Positions 1-6,280 of a DNA stretch of 11,527 nt are shown piece by piece (position 1 is the stretch's first letter; each line of letters begins with the position of its first letter). Origin of the DNA: Candidatus Sabulitectum sp. (GTDB taxonomy: Bacteria; Fermentibacterota; Fermentibacteria; Fermentibacterales; JCC-6); assembly GCA_029934845.1 (NCBI GenBank), contig JAOZLN010000048.1, positions 1-11,527 of the forward strand, in the 5' to 3' direction. The translations under genes and the position numbers were made by a program. The notes beneath the pieces are model-generated. The model was not told where the DNA came from. It was given only the letters and a program-made list of their open reading frames with translations, and did not search any database.

Positions 1-206
1 ATTGTCTGAAGATGATCCATCGCCCCGCAATCGACGAGTCTCGTTTTACTTCAGTGTGGGAGCGCTTCGTATTGGTTCAGAAAGACGCGTATGAGATGAG
101 CCCGTAGCTCCACCTTTGATTCTTCTTTCGTTGAACCAAAGAAACTGGGCTCACCGGCCGAACACCCCTGTGGCGTGCGTTCTCGAGCTGTGTGGGCGCC
201 TGCGGA
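1..206. other. Non-coding flank downstream of the ars operon
   Basis: No complete gene is supported here. Two short forward frames are open from the left edge, one stopping at 92-94 and the other at 105-107. Either could be the 3' end of a gene lying outside the window, but neither carries a motif I recognise. The stretch follows the stop of the last gene of the minus-strand ars operon, so a terminator would be expected. I looked for a GC-rich hairpin followed by a T-run on the minus strand and found none. The only inverted repeat is a weak AT-rich one (TTCTTT at 123-128 with AAAGAA at 138-143). Confidence 0.5.
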
Positions 207-896
207 TTACATCAGATAGAACGTCGACCGAAGCGTCTCGTACACCCCAATGCCGATGAAGACTACCGCAGTGATCCGACGGGCCCAGATTTCAAAAATC
301 TGGACTCGGTCCAGAGCCTTTCCCAACCATCCCGCGCCGGCGGCAAGCAGGACGGCAAAGGCGGCGACGGGCAGGGCCGTGCCGACGCCGAACAGCGTGG
401 GAAGTACCAACGGGGACCCACTGTCCGCCGCGAGCGGCACCAGGCTGCCGAAGAAGAGTCCCGCCGATACCGGGCAGAAGGTCAGGGCGAAGACGATGCC
501 GAGCAGGCCCGCACCCCAGACTCCCCAACGATCAACCCGGCTCTGCAGGCCGTCACTGACTCCGAAGCTGGGCATACTGAACTTGAGTACACCAAGGAGC
601 AGGAGACCGACGGCGATCAACAACGGTCCCAGTGCCCGGTGGAGTCCACCCTGCAAAAAACTGGAGACTGCAACGACCGACATCAGGGACCACACCGCTG
701 CGGCGCCGAGAACGACATAGGCCAGGGTTCGTCCCACGACGTAGAGCCCTCCCGAAAGAAGAATGGCCCGAGTGCTTCCCACCTGTCGCCCGACATAGCT
801 GACGGCCGCAATGTTGGTGGCCAGAGGACACGGACTGATCGATGTCAGAATTCCCAGCCACAGGGCCGTCCCCATGGCCGCAACATTGGGATCCAT
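207..896 (-). CDS. arsG: ArsG-like membrane permease (CcdA/DsbD-like fold)
   Basis: A 229-residue polytopic inner-membrane protein with about six hydrophobic segments. It carries the signature SISPCPLATN near residue 20 and a second Cys-Pro motif, LTFCPVSAG, near residue 138. These are typical of the ArsG family, whose characterised member exports trivalent aminophenyl arsenicals. The two membrane cysteines (C23 and C141), each followed by proline, sit as in CcdA/DsbD-type thiol-disulfide relays. The start is the ATG at 896-894, which shares one base with the upstream arsF stop (TGATG), so the two genes are probably translationally coupled. It is the last gene of the minus-strand operon. The family call is fairly secure. 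Whether the substrate is an aromatic arsenical or electrons for its periplasmic neighbour cannot be told from sequence. Confidence 0.85.
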   Translation of the reverse strand: MDPNVAAMGTALWLGILTSISPCPLATNIAAVSYVGRQVGSTRAILLSGGLYVVGRTLAYVVLGAAAVWSLMSVVAVSSFLQGGLHRALGPLLIAVGLLLLGVLKFSMPSFGVSDGLQSRVDRWGVWGAGLLGIVFALTFCPVSAGLFFGSLVPLAADSGSPLVLPTLFGVGTALPVAAFAVLLAAGAGWLGKALDRVQIFEIWARRITAVVFIGIGVYETLRSTFYLM

Positions 897-1357
897 CAGC
901 CCTGTCCGAGGAAGCCGCGCGTGGAATCCTCAACGTACTTGACGAAGACGTCCTTGTCGCCAACCAGTTTCCACACATCCTTGAGGTTCTCGAAACGAAC
1001 GACCTTGCCGTCCCGATATTCGACCAGTACCACGGCCTTGGTGACCAACTCAAAATCGGTAACAAAGTGTTTGTTGGCTTTCTCGTCGGTGTTGAGGACC
1101 TTCCAGGAGAGCGTCCCCGCCGCCAGCTCATCGGCAAACGCCTCGGAGATGGCCTCCTGGGAGTAGGCCTCGAGCTTCTTACAGGTTGCGCACCGGAAGT
1201 TGCCGTGAAAATAGTACGCGACAAATTCAGACGCCTGAGCAGTGTCACCGGCAGTTGCCGATGCCGACGGCCCCTCGGCCGAGGCCGGGATCGAGATGAT
1301 TGAGAATCCCAGACACACGGTGGAAAGAACGAGCGTGGACAACAGTATCTTTTTCAT
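896..1357 (-). CDS. arsF: ArsF-like exported CxxC protein
   Basis: A 153-residue protein with a clear Sec signal peptide (MKK, a hydrophobic stretch at about residues 4-22, a likely cut after PASA near residue 27). A thioredoxin-like core follows, with YYFHGNFRCATCKKLE; the CATC cysteines are C56 and C59. The YYFHGN-RC-TC signature matches the family annotated as the ArsF subunit of nitrophenyl-compound reductase, which with ArsE reduces the nitro group of aromatic arsenicals such as roxarsone. It should act on the periplasmic side. The start has a strong Shine-Dalgarno AGGAGG that overlaps the stop of the upstream thioredoxin gene. It shares a base with arsG downstream, which fits a two-protein unit. 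Its role as a nitroreductase component here is family knowledge, not shown by the sequence. Confidence 0.82.
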   Translation of the reverse strand: MKKILLSTLVLSTVCLGFSIISIPASAEGPSASATAGDTAQASEFVAYYFHGNFRCATCKKLEAYSQEAISEAFADELAAGTLSWKVLNTDEKANKHFVTDFELVTKAVVLVEYRDGKVVRFENLKDVWKLVGDKDVFVKYVEDSTRGFLGQG

Positions 1358-1366
1358 CAGAGCCTC

Positions 1367-1600
1367 CTATGCCAGCATTGACTTGATTTCGTCGAGAGCG
1401 GGGACCTTGCCCTGGATTTTCAACTCCCCATCGACGACAAGGCCCGGGGTCATCATCATGCCATATTTTAAAAACTCCTTGAGATCCGTTACCTTCTCGA
1501 ATTCGTACTCGATTCCGATGTCATCTGCGGCCTCCCGGGTCAGTTTGGCCAGGGTCTCGCAGCGCGGACACCCAGGGCCCAGAACAATAATCTTTTTCAT
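1367..1600 (-). CDS. Small thioredoxin-family protein (CPRC)
   Basis: A 77-residue single-domain redox protein with the active site GPGCPRCETL (C11, C14) and the cis-proline loop MMMTPGLVVDG near residues 48-58. This matches the compact, archaeal-style thioredoxins often annotated as thioredoxin family protein or small redox-active disulfide protein. It has no signal peptide, so it is expected in the cytosol. The start is supported by an AAGGAG ribosome site about six bases upstream. It lies between the permease gene and arsF, with only nine bases to the arsF start. Position and family suggest a reductant for the membrane or periplasmic redox steps. It may be the functional counterpart of ArsE in arsEFG operons, but I did not verify homology with ArsE. 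Confidence 0.85.
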   Translation of the reverse strand: MKKIIVLGPGCPRCETLAKLTREAADDIGIEYEFEKVTDLKEFLKYGMMMTPGLVVDGELKIQGKVPALDEIKSMLA

Positions 1601-1645
1601 GACAAACTCCTTTTTTACACTTCAAAATCTCTGATGCAGTGCGGT

Positions 1646-2950
1646 TTACGCAATGAAAACTCCAAAAATTAATCCAGTGGCGGTAGCCATCACAACCACC
1701 AGGCCGACATAAACGCCGGTTTTCTTCCAACCGATCACGCTAGCGATGACGATCATGTTGGGCAGGGACAAGGCGGGTCCGGCAAGAAGCAGGGCCAGAG
1801 CCGGCCCGGGACCCATGCCCGCGCCAATCAATCCCTGCAAAATGGGCACCTCGGTCAGGGTCGCAAAATACATCAGCGCCCCGGCAACCGAGGCGAAAAG
1901 TGTCGCCCCGATGCCGTTGCCACCGACGGCGCCGGCCACCCAGGCAGAAGGAATCAGCCCCTCATTTCCCGGTCGCCCCAGCAGGAGGCCGGCGACCAGC
2001 ACGCCGCCAAGCAGTAGTGGCAAGATCTGTTTGGCGTAGCCCCAACTCGAGGCAAACCACTGTCCCAGTTCACCCTGATCGCGCGCCGTGACGATACTCA
2101 AGCCGAGCACACCGGCAAAAAAGGCCACTTCGGGATGGTTGGGTACTGCAAGCCCCAGAGCCACCACCGGGATGCCGACCGCGAAGGCTTTCGACAGCGA
2201 GAGGCCGAACCAGCGAACGAGGATCGCCCCAAGCACGGCGGCGGCCACAGAGGTCAGCCACCACTTGGCACGAAAAATGGCGAACCAGAGACCGACCGGG
2301 TCGTCCGGTCGGGCCCAGTTGGCAAAGACCAGGATGGCTACCTGGGCGCCGAAGAACAAGGCGGTCTGTGCCAATGGGCGCACACCGTCGGGATCGGGCA
2401 TCGCCATGGCGGCATCGGTCCTGGCCTGCTCCGAATGTTTGAAAATCAGAGCCATCAGGGCGCCGACGACAACTGCGAACAGCACGGCGCCGACGGCTCT
2501 GGCAATCCCAAGTTTGGCGCCAAGGACACTTGCGGTCAGCACGATGGCCAACACGTTGATAGCCGGGCCCGAGTACAGAAATGCGGTCGCCGGTCCCAAG
2601 CCGGCGCCCATTTGGTGGATGCCCGCGAACAACGGCAGCACGGTACATGAGCACACGGCAAGGATGGTGCCGCTCACCGCGGCGACGCCGTAGGCGACGG
2701 ACTTGGGCGCCTTGGGCCCCAGATACTTCATGACGGCGGCCTGGCTGACGAAACTGGCGATGGCGCCGGCAATGAAAAAGGCGGGAACGAGGCAGAGCAA
2801 GACGTGTTCCCGGGCATACCATCGGGTTAGGGCCAGAGCCTCGGTGATGGCGGTGTCGAAACGTGGCAGGCCCACCGGTAGCCAGTAGAGAACGGCGAAT
2901 ACGGCTGCCATCCACCCCAGCAATTGCCCTTCTTTCTTCCAGTCAATCAT
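1646..2950 (-). CDS. ArsP/DUF318-type permease
   Basis: A 434-residue, very hydrophobic inner-membrane protein with about ten or more membrane segments. It shows the internal duplication typical of the DUF318/ArsP permease family. Repeated motifs are visible: VCSCTVLPLFAG (residues 99-110) followed by LYSGPAINVLAI in the first half, and LTEVPILQGL followed by LLAGPALSLPNM in the second half. The CSC cysteines (C100 and C102) match the conserved cysteine site of the family. Characterised ArsP proteins export trivalent organoarsenicals such as methylarsenite and reduced roxarsone; related permeases have been linked to other metals. It is the second gene of the operon, behind arsR, with AGAGG before the ATG. 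The arsenic context makes an arsenical substrate likely. A symbol is withheld because the family is broad. Confidence 0.85.
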   Translation of the reverse strand: MIDWKKEGQLLGWMAAVFAVLYWLPVGLPRFDTAITEALALTRWYAREHVLLCLVPAFFIAGAIASFVSQAAVMKYLGPKAPKSVAYGVAAVSGTILAVCSCTVLPLFAGIHQMGAGLGPATAFLYSGPAINVLAIVLTASVLGAKLGIARAVGAVLFAVVVGALMALIFKHSEQARTDAAMAMPDPDGVRPLAQTALFFGAQVAILVFANWARPDDPVGLWFAIFRAKWWLTSVAAAVLGAILVRWFGLSLSKAFAVGIPVVALGLAVPNHPEVAFFAGVLGLSIVTARDQGELGQWFASSWGYAKQILPLLLGGVLVAGLLLGRPGNEGLIPSAWVAGAVGGNGIGATLFASVAGALMYFATLTEVPILQGLIGAGMGPGPALALLLAGPALSLPNMIVIASVIGWKKTGVYVGLVVVMATATGLIFGVFIA

Positions 2951-3002
2951 GGCGCCTCTTTCCCAATGCTTGGCGAATTTACCAAATACAGATCAAAAAA
3001 AA

Positions 3003-3284
3003 CTACTCGCCACCGCCGGTTTCCTTCACTACAGCCTCAATACAGCCGAAGAAGTTGAGGATGCAGGGCACACGCAGGCGGTAAAACACCTGCTGGCCCC
3101 TCCGATCGTCGAGCACGATCCCCGCCTTCTTCAGCAGTGTCAGGTGTTTGGATACCGTCGAGATATCAGCGCCGATCATCTCGGTCAGTTCGCAGACGCA
3201 TCGTTCCCCAAACGACAACTCATCGACGATGAACAGACGCGATGGATGGCCCAGCGCCTTCATAACCTTCGCACGAGCTTCCAT
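3003..3284 (-). CDS. arsR: ArsR-family metalloregulatory repressor
   Basis: A 93-residue winged-helix repressor. ALGHPSRLFIVDEL forms the first helices, and the recognition region is IGADISTVSKHLTLLKKAGI, followed by the wing DDRRGQQVFYRL. The pair C29-V-C31 in GERCVCELTE matches the arsenite-sensing cysteines at the start of the recognition helix in classical ArsR. C74 (RVPC) and C81 (FFGC) are possible further ligands. I chose the ATG at 3284 because a GAGG ribosome site lies six bases upstream and family alignment begins there. Longer in-frame starts at 3326 and 3485 would lie at or upstream of the predicted transcription start. It heads the minus-strand operon and presumably represses it until trivalent arsenic binds. 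Confidence 0.88.
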   Translation of the reverse strand: MEARAKVMKALGHPSRLFIVDELSFGERCVCELTEMIGADISTVSKHLTLLKKAGIVLDDRRGQQVFYRLRVPCILNFFGCIEAVVKETGGGE

Positions 3285-3327
3285 GTCGAGCCTCGTCGAA
3301 CCCTCGAGCTTCCGTCGCATCTCCATC

Positions 3328-3362
3328 ACTTGGCAATATAGCCAAGTTTCGGAGAATGTCAA
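3328..3362 (-). promoter_or_regulatory. ars operon promoter with ArsR operator
   Basis: On the minus strand TTGACA (3362-3357) is followed after 16 bases by TATATT (3340-3335), a near-consensus sigma70 promoter. The -10 box is exactly the six-base centre of a perfect inverted repeat, ACTTGGC-AATATA-GCCAAGT in plus-strand reading (3328-3347). A bound dimer would therefore cover the -10 box. Transcription should start near 3328, leaving a leader of roughly 44 bases before the arsR ATG. Assigning the repeat to ArsR is inference from position and symmetry. Confidence 0.8.
3330..3357 (+). promoter_or_regulatory. Possible weak divergent promoter toward the acr3 relic
   Basis: On the plus strand TTGGCA (3330-3335) and GAGAAT (3352-3357) are spaced by 16 bases and overlap the ArsR palindrome. 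If used, the divergent acr3 side would be co-regulated by the same operator, a common layout in ars loci. The match to consensus is modest (four of six bases in the -10), so this is only a candidate. Confidence 0.3.
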
Positions 3363-3366
3363 GTGA

Positions 3367-3462
3367 TGCCGACCTTCGGCAATCCCGGTTGAAGATCTCT
3401 GCCGGCTGGGTTTCAAGGCGGCAACGGCCAAGGCTGCGGAAGAACATATCCAGGCGGACTGA
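3367..3462 (+). pseudogene. Possible 3' remnant of a lost gene upstream of acr3
   Basis: A frame open for 31 codons ends in TGA at 3460-3462, eleven bases before the acr3 ATG. It reads VEDLCRLGFKAATAKAAEEH over its central part, with mostly G or C at third codon positions and an amphipathic helical look. The frame is closed upstream by a stop at 3364-3366, so no complete gene fits. The tight spacing to acr3 is what one expects of the end of an upstream operon partner. I do not recognise the family. It could also be chance in a GC-rich spacer. Confidence 0.25.
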
Positions 3463-3473
3463 GGGGAAATCCA

Positions 3474-3947
3474 ATGACTGCTCACGAGAGTGTCACCAAG
3501 AAGCTGTCCCTGCTTGATCGCTATCTGACTGTGTGGATTTTCCTCGCGATGATCGTAGGGGTCGGTTGGGGCTGGTTTCGGCCTGGGATTGCCGATTTCT
3601 GGGATCGATTCTCGGTCCGAACGACCAATGTGCCGATCGCCATCGGTCTGATCCTGATGATGTACCCGCCGCTTGCCAAGGTTCGGTACGAGGAATTGGG
3701 GCGGGTCTTCAGGGATTTCAAGGTCCTTGCACTATCCCTGGTTCAGAACTGGATCATCGGTCCGGTATTGATGTTCCTGCTCGCCATCGCGGTGGCCATC
3801 GCCACCTTTGGAATCGACAGTGGCGTGGCATTTGCCGCAGTGATTGTTCCCCTGGTGGAGGTTCCGGTGCTGATTGGACTGGTCAATGTGGCGTTGTTTT
3901 TCCGGCGACGGTATTTCGATCCCGATCTCGCCGCCTCTTCGTCCTGA
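3474..3947 (+). pseudogene. acr3: ACR3 arsenite exporter with an in-frame internal deletion
   Basis: The 157-residue product matches two separate parts of ACR3, which is normally about 350-400 residues with ten membrane helices. Residues 11-103 follow the family N-terminus (LSLLDRYLTVWIFLAM, TTNVPIAIGLILMMYPPLAK, LVQNWIIGPVLMF). Residues 103-148 follow the extreme C-terminus (LAIAVAIATFGIDSG, PLVEVPVLIGLVNVALFF). The two are fused near residues 101-106 (about 3774-3791) without a frameshift. The missing middle includes the helix with the essential cysteine (GLARC region) and the NNFE motif carrying the conserved glutamate. Start and ribosome site (GAGGGG, seven bases upstream) are intact. VIVPLVEVP replaces the usual VIGPLVEVP, suggesting relaxed selection. 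Arsenite transport is very unlikely. A misassembly or a retained small membrane protein remain possible. Confidence 0.85.
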
Positions 3948-3951
3948 AGGG

Positions 3952-4149
3952 ATGAGGATGCTGATGGGACCTCCAACTCTGTTCCCAAGGTTGGCCGCGT
4001 ATTTTTCGGAGATTCAGGCCAAGGCCCAGTCGATTCCGACCCAGCGCAAAGCTGTGCTGGACACACTTGCATTCTTCATCGGCGAACGCCGGAGAAGTGG
4101 CGAGATCGCCCGGGAGATGGTGTGGGCACTTGGGCGAGTTCGCTCGTAG
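3952..4149 (+). pseudogene. Arsenate-reductase-like LMW phosphatase with its core deleted
   Basis: A 65-codon frame starts five bases after the acr3 stop. Its first ~54 residues (LFPRLAAYFSEIQAKAQSIP, then QRKAVLDTLAFFIGERRRSG) resemble the helical N-terminal extension of a low-molecular-weight phosphatase family found next to acr3. In that family the extension runs straight into the catalytic loop, FICTHNSRRS. Here it runs instead into IAREMVWALGRVRS and stops, which resembles the family C-terminal tail. The catalytic Cys-Arg loop, the core and the aspartate loop are thus missing, probably 130-150 residues, again in frame (junction about 4100-4119). ATGs at 3952, 3958 and 3964 are all possible starts; GAAGG and GAGG favour the later two. 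Arsenate reduction is not possible for this product. Homology of the short tail is the weaker part of the call. Confidence 0.65.
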
Positions 4150-4267
4150 ATCCCGGTGCCTTTTCGTCGACCTCCTCCATTGGCGTGTCATTCATCGGCC
4201 GTCTCGAAACCTCGGTCAACCCGCTTTGCTTTTTTTGAGAGGTCATTGATTTTTTTGGGAAGAGGGG
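4150..4267. other. Spacer between the ars relics and the efflux operon
   Basis: No gene is supported. The stretch contains two seven-base T-runs (4230-4236 and 4250-4256), twenty bases apart. I found no convincing GC-rich hairpin before either, so they are not called as intrinsic terminators. They could still help end transcription coming from the acr3 side, or act as an AT-rich element upstream of the tetR promoter. Confidence 0.4.
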
Positions 4268-4322
4268 TTGACACGGGTGAATTTGAGGCCTACGTTGTGA
4301 GTGTAAGTAAGCACTTACTTAC
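4268..4322 (+). promoter_or_regulatory. tetR/efflux promoter with a 20-bp TetR operator
   Basis: TTGACA (4268-4273) is followed after 17 bases by TACGTT (4291-4296), a weak -10. A perfect inverted repeat, GTAAGTAAG-CA-CTTACTTAC (4303-4322), then covers the expected transcription start. Each arm holds a tandem repeat of the four-base unit GTAA, so two nested or shifted dimer sites are possible. The repeat lies 21 bases before the tetR ATG, the usual place for an autoregulatory TetR operator. The repeat itself is certain; that TetR binds it is inferred. Confidence 0.8.
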
Positions 4323-4343
4323 TTTAGCCAAACGGAGGCACTG

Positions 4344-4967
4344 ATGAACACGACCGTCAAGCGCAATTCCCCAACGATCCGCCAGGAAGAGATCATCGAT
4401 CGGACCCTCGAACTGGTCCGTGAGAGCGGACTGGGCGGATTGACCACACGCAAGATTGCCGAGCGCGTCGGTTTCACGGAAGCTGCGTTGTTCCGGCACT
4501 ACCGCACGAAGCAGACCCTCCTACTGGGCCTTATGGATCGGCTCGAGGCAATGCTCGTGGCGCCGATCCGCGCCATTGCCGACGACGAGGCCCTGTCCTT
4601 TCCCGAACGGCTGGAGGGCATGGTACGCCACCACACGAAGGTGGTTCGAGAATACGACAGCCTGCCAATTCTGCTTCTTGCCGAAGCCTCTGCCTCCGGG
4701 GATCCGGTGTTGGTAGATCGCATGCGCCTCGTTTTCCGGCACTACTTGTCGTTGCTGGAGGGGGTCGCCGAAGAGGGCCAGGCCCGGGGCGAATTGACAA
4801 ACTCCGTTCGGCCGGACTGCATGGCGCTCCTGCTGCTCGGCGCACCGGCGGCGCTTGCCATCCGTCACCGCCTGCTGCCCGACGAGACGGCCGAGGATCG
4901 TTTCGAGGCAGATCTGATTCCATTTCTGATGACAACCATCGATAGCCGTGAGGGGAGGACGACATGA
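4344..4967 (+). CDS. TetR/AcrR-family regulator of the efflux operon
   Basis: A 207-residue TetR-type repressor. The N-terminal helix-turn-helix spans roughly residues 31-60, with LTTRKIAERVGFTEAALFRH as its core. The rest is the all-helical ligand-binding and dimerisation domain, which diverges between families, so the inducer cannot be read from sequence. The ATG at 4344 is preceded by GGAGG at a five-base spacing. The recognition segment TEAALFRHYRTKQ is close to that of the SlmA-like branch (SEAALYRHFPSK). The gene is first in the operon, and its stop overlaps the next ATG, so it is likely co-expressed with the pump and represses the operon through the palindrome just upstream. Confidence 0.9.
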   Translation: MNTTVKRNSPTIRQEEIIDRTLELVRESGLGGLTTRKIAERVGFTEAALFRHYRTKQTLLLGLMDRLEAMLVAPIRAIADDEALSFPERLEGMVRHHTKVVREYDSLPILLLAEASASGDPVLVDRMRLVFRHYLSLLEGVAEEGQARGELTNSVRPDCMALLLLGAPAALAIRHRLLPDETAEDRFEADLIPFLMTTIDSREGRTT

Positions 4968-6280
4968 GGTTCCGAATTCTGGTTCTTGCAGCAGCGGTAT
5001 TCCTTCTCAGCGGCGGTCTTGCGTCCGCCGAAAACCGCCATCTGAAACTTGACGACGCCATCACCCTGGCGCTTGCGGACGGCCCTGGTCTCAAGGCGGC
5101 GGAGAGTTCCGCCGAGGCCGCCGCCAGGGAGGCGAAAGCTTCCGGACGCCGCCGCTGGGGCGCCCTGGATGCGGTGGCGTCTTATCAACTCTACCAGGAT
5201 GACCAGATGGTACGCCCCATCTCCCGGCAATTGCTGGCGGAAGGGTTTGCCGGTCTTCCCTTCGACGATGAGCAGTGGCACTACGGCGTAGTAGCCGAGG
5301 TGCCCCTCTATTTGGGTGGAAAGTTGGCAAGTAGCGTCGAGGTGGCCAAGATTTCGGCCGAAAAGGCCAGGGTCCTCCTTGAGGGTACCCGGTGGCAGGT
5401 GCGGTTCAACGTGACCTCCCTCTACGCGTCGGCCCAGAGTCTCGACGCCGTGGCCAGGGCCCTCGATCGCCAGATAGCCGCCCTCGAATCCACCAATTCC
5501 CGCCTGGAGTTGATGGTCTCGGAAGGGGAGCGCCCGGATGTCGATCGGCTCAAGGTAGTCGAGGAACTCGAGGGGGCCCGGGCCGACCGGGCAACTGTCG
5601 GCGCGAACCGGATCAAGGTGGGCGCCCTCCTGCTGTCTCTGCTGGGAAAAAATCCAACCGATCGTGTGACAGTGGATCATTTGCCGGAGCAGTTGCCCCG
5701 GTTGGTCGTCGATGCCGCCGAACTCCATGGCGAGATTGAAGGCGTTTCGACAATCCGGCAGGCCCACCTCAGCCTCAATCAGTCTGAGCAGGCGGTCGAT
5801 ATTGCCACCAGCGAGTTCATCCCGAAGGTGGTGGCTCGCGGCAACTACATGGTCAATGACGCTCCCTCGCTGGATGGCGCCGAAGACACCTGGGGCCTGT
5901 CGTTGGGTGTGGTCGTGCCACTGATTCATGGTGGCGCGCGATCCGAACGGCGGTCGGCCGCAAAGGAGCGCCGCCAGGCTGCCGAGTTCGCACTCGAGAA
6001 GGCGCGCCTGGAGACCCAGGCTCAGCTGGAAGGCGGCCTGGCGTCGTTTGGCGCCGCCCTCGATACCGTCCGAGCCGCCGAGGCCCGGGTCGCCGCCGGA
6101 GGGGAAGCCGCCCGGATCGAGCAGATTCGTTACGACACCGGAGCCGGAACCATCGAAGACCTGCTGCGCGCCCGCGCCCGTGAGGCGGGCGCACTCGCTG
6201 CCGTCGCTCGGGCCCGTGCCTCTGTCCTGACGGCCGCCGCACATGTCAACACAATCGCCGAGAAGGAGGCAGTGAAATGA
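4964..6280 (+). CDS. TolC-like outer-membrane efflux channel
   Basis: A 438-residue outer-membrane factor. A Sec signal peptide covers residues 1-22 (hydrophobic core, then LASA before ENRH), with no lipobox cysteine. Two repeats of long, alanine-rich coiled helices follow, typical of the TolC/OMF trimer. Each repeat has a beta-strand pair: YGVVAEVPLYLGGKLASSVE near residues 106-125, and WGLSLGVVVPLIHGGARSER further on. The signatures PLYLGGK and PLIHGGA match the PLF-GG motif of the family. The start ATG overlaps the tetR stop (ATGA), and its own stop overlaps the adaptor ATG. It should form the channel through which the RND pump empties outside the cell. The substrate is unknown. Confidence 0.92.
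   Translation: MRFRILVLAAAVFLLSGGLASAENRHLKLDDAITLALADGPGLKAAESSAEAAAREAKASGRRRWGALDAVASYQLYQDDQMVRPISRQLLAEGFAGLPFDDEQWHYGVVAEVPLYLGGKLASSVEVAKISAEKARVLLEGTRWQVRFNVTSLYASAQSLDAVARALDRQIAALESTNSRLELMVSEGERPDVDRLKVVEELEGARADRATVGANRIKVGALLLSLLGKNPTDRVTVDHLPEQLPRLVVDAAELHGEIEGVSTIRQAHLSLNQSEQAVDIATSEFIPKVVARGNYMVNDAPSLDGAEDTWGLSLGVVVPLIHGGARSERRSAAKERRQAAEFALEKARLETQAQLEGGLASFGAALDTVRAAEARVAAGGEAARIEQIRYDTGAGTIEDLLRARAREAGALAAVARARASVLTAAAHVNTIAEKEAVK

Noticed and set aside
1..107. Short open frames from the left edge as the 3' end of an upstream gene
   Set aside because: Two frames compete (stops at 92-94 and 105-107), both about 30 codons without a recognisable motif.
192..1166. A 324-codon plus-strand frame opposite arsG and arsF
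   Set aside because: The translation is rich in Arg, Gln, Asp and Pro with no domain, and it lies antisense to two well-supported genes with good ribosome sites. It is a shadow of GC-rich codon use.
3366..3392. An eight-codon frame, MPTFGNPG, between arsR and acr3, as a leader peptide or the start of a lost gene
   Set aside because: It is too short, its only possible ribosome site (GGAG at 3351-3354) is too far upstream, and nothing shows that it is translated.
3285..3485. Longer arsR starts at 3485 or 3326
   Set aside because: The added N-terminus is not ArsR-like. The first lies upstream of the promoter and the second falls at the predicted transcription start without a ribosome site.
4230..4256. 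Two T7 runs as intrinsic terminators
   Set aside because: No stable GC-rich hairpin precedes either run on the plus strand.
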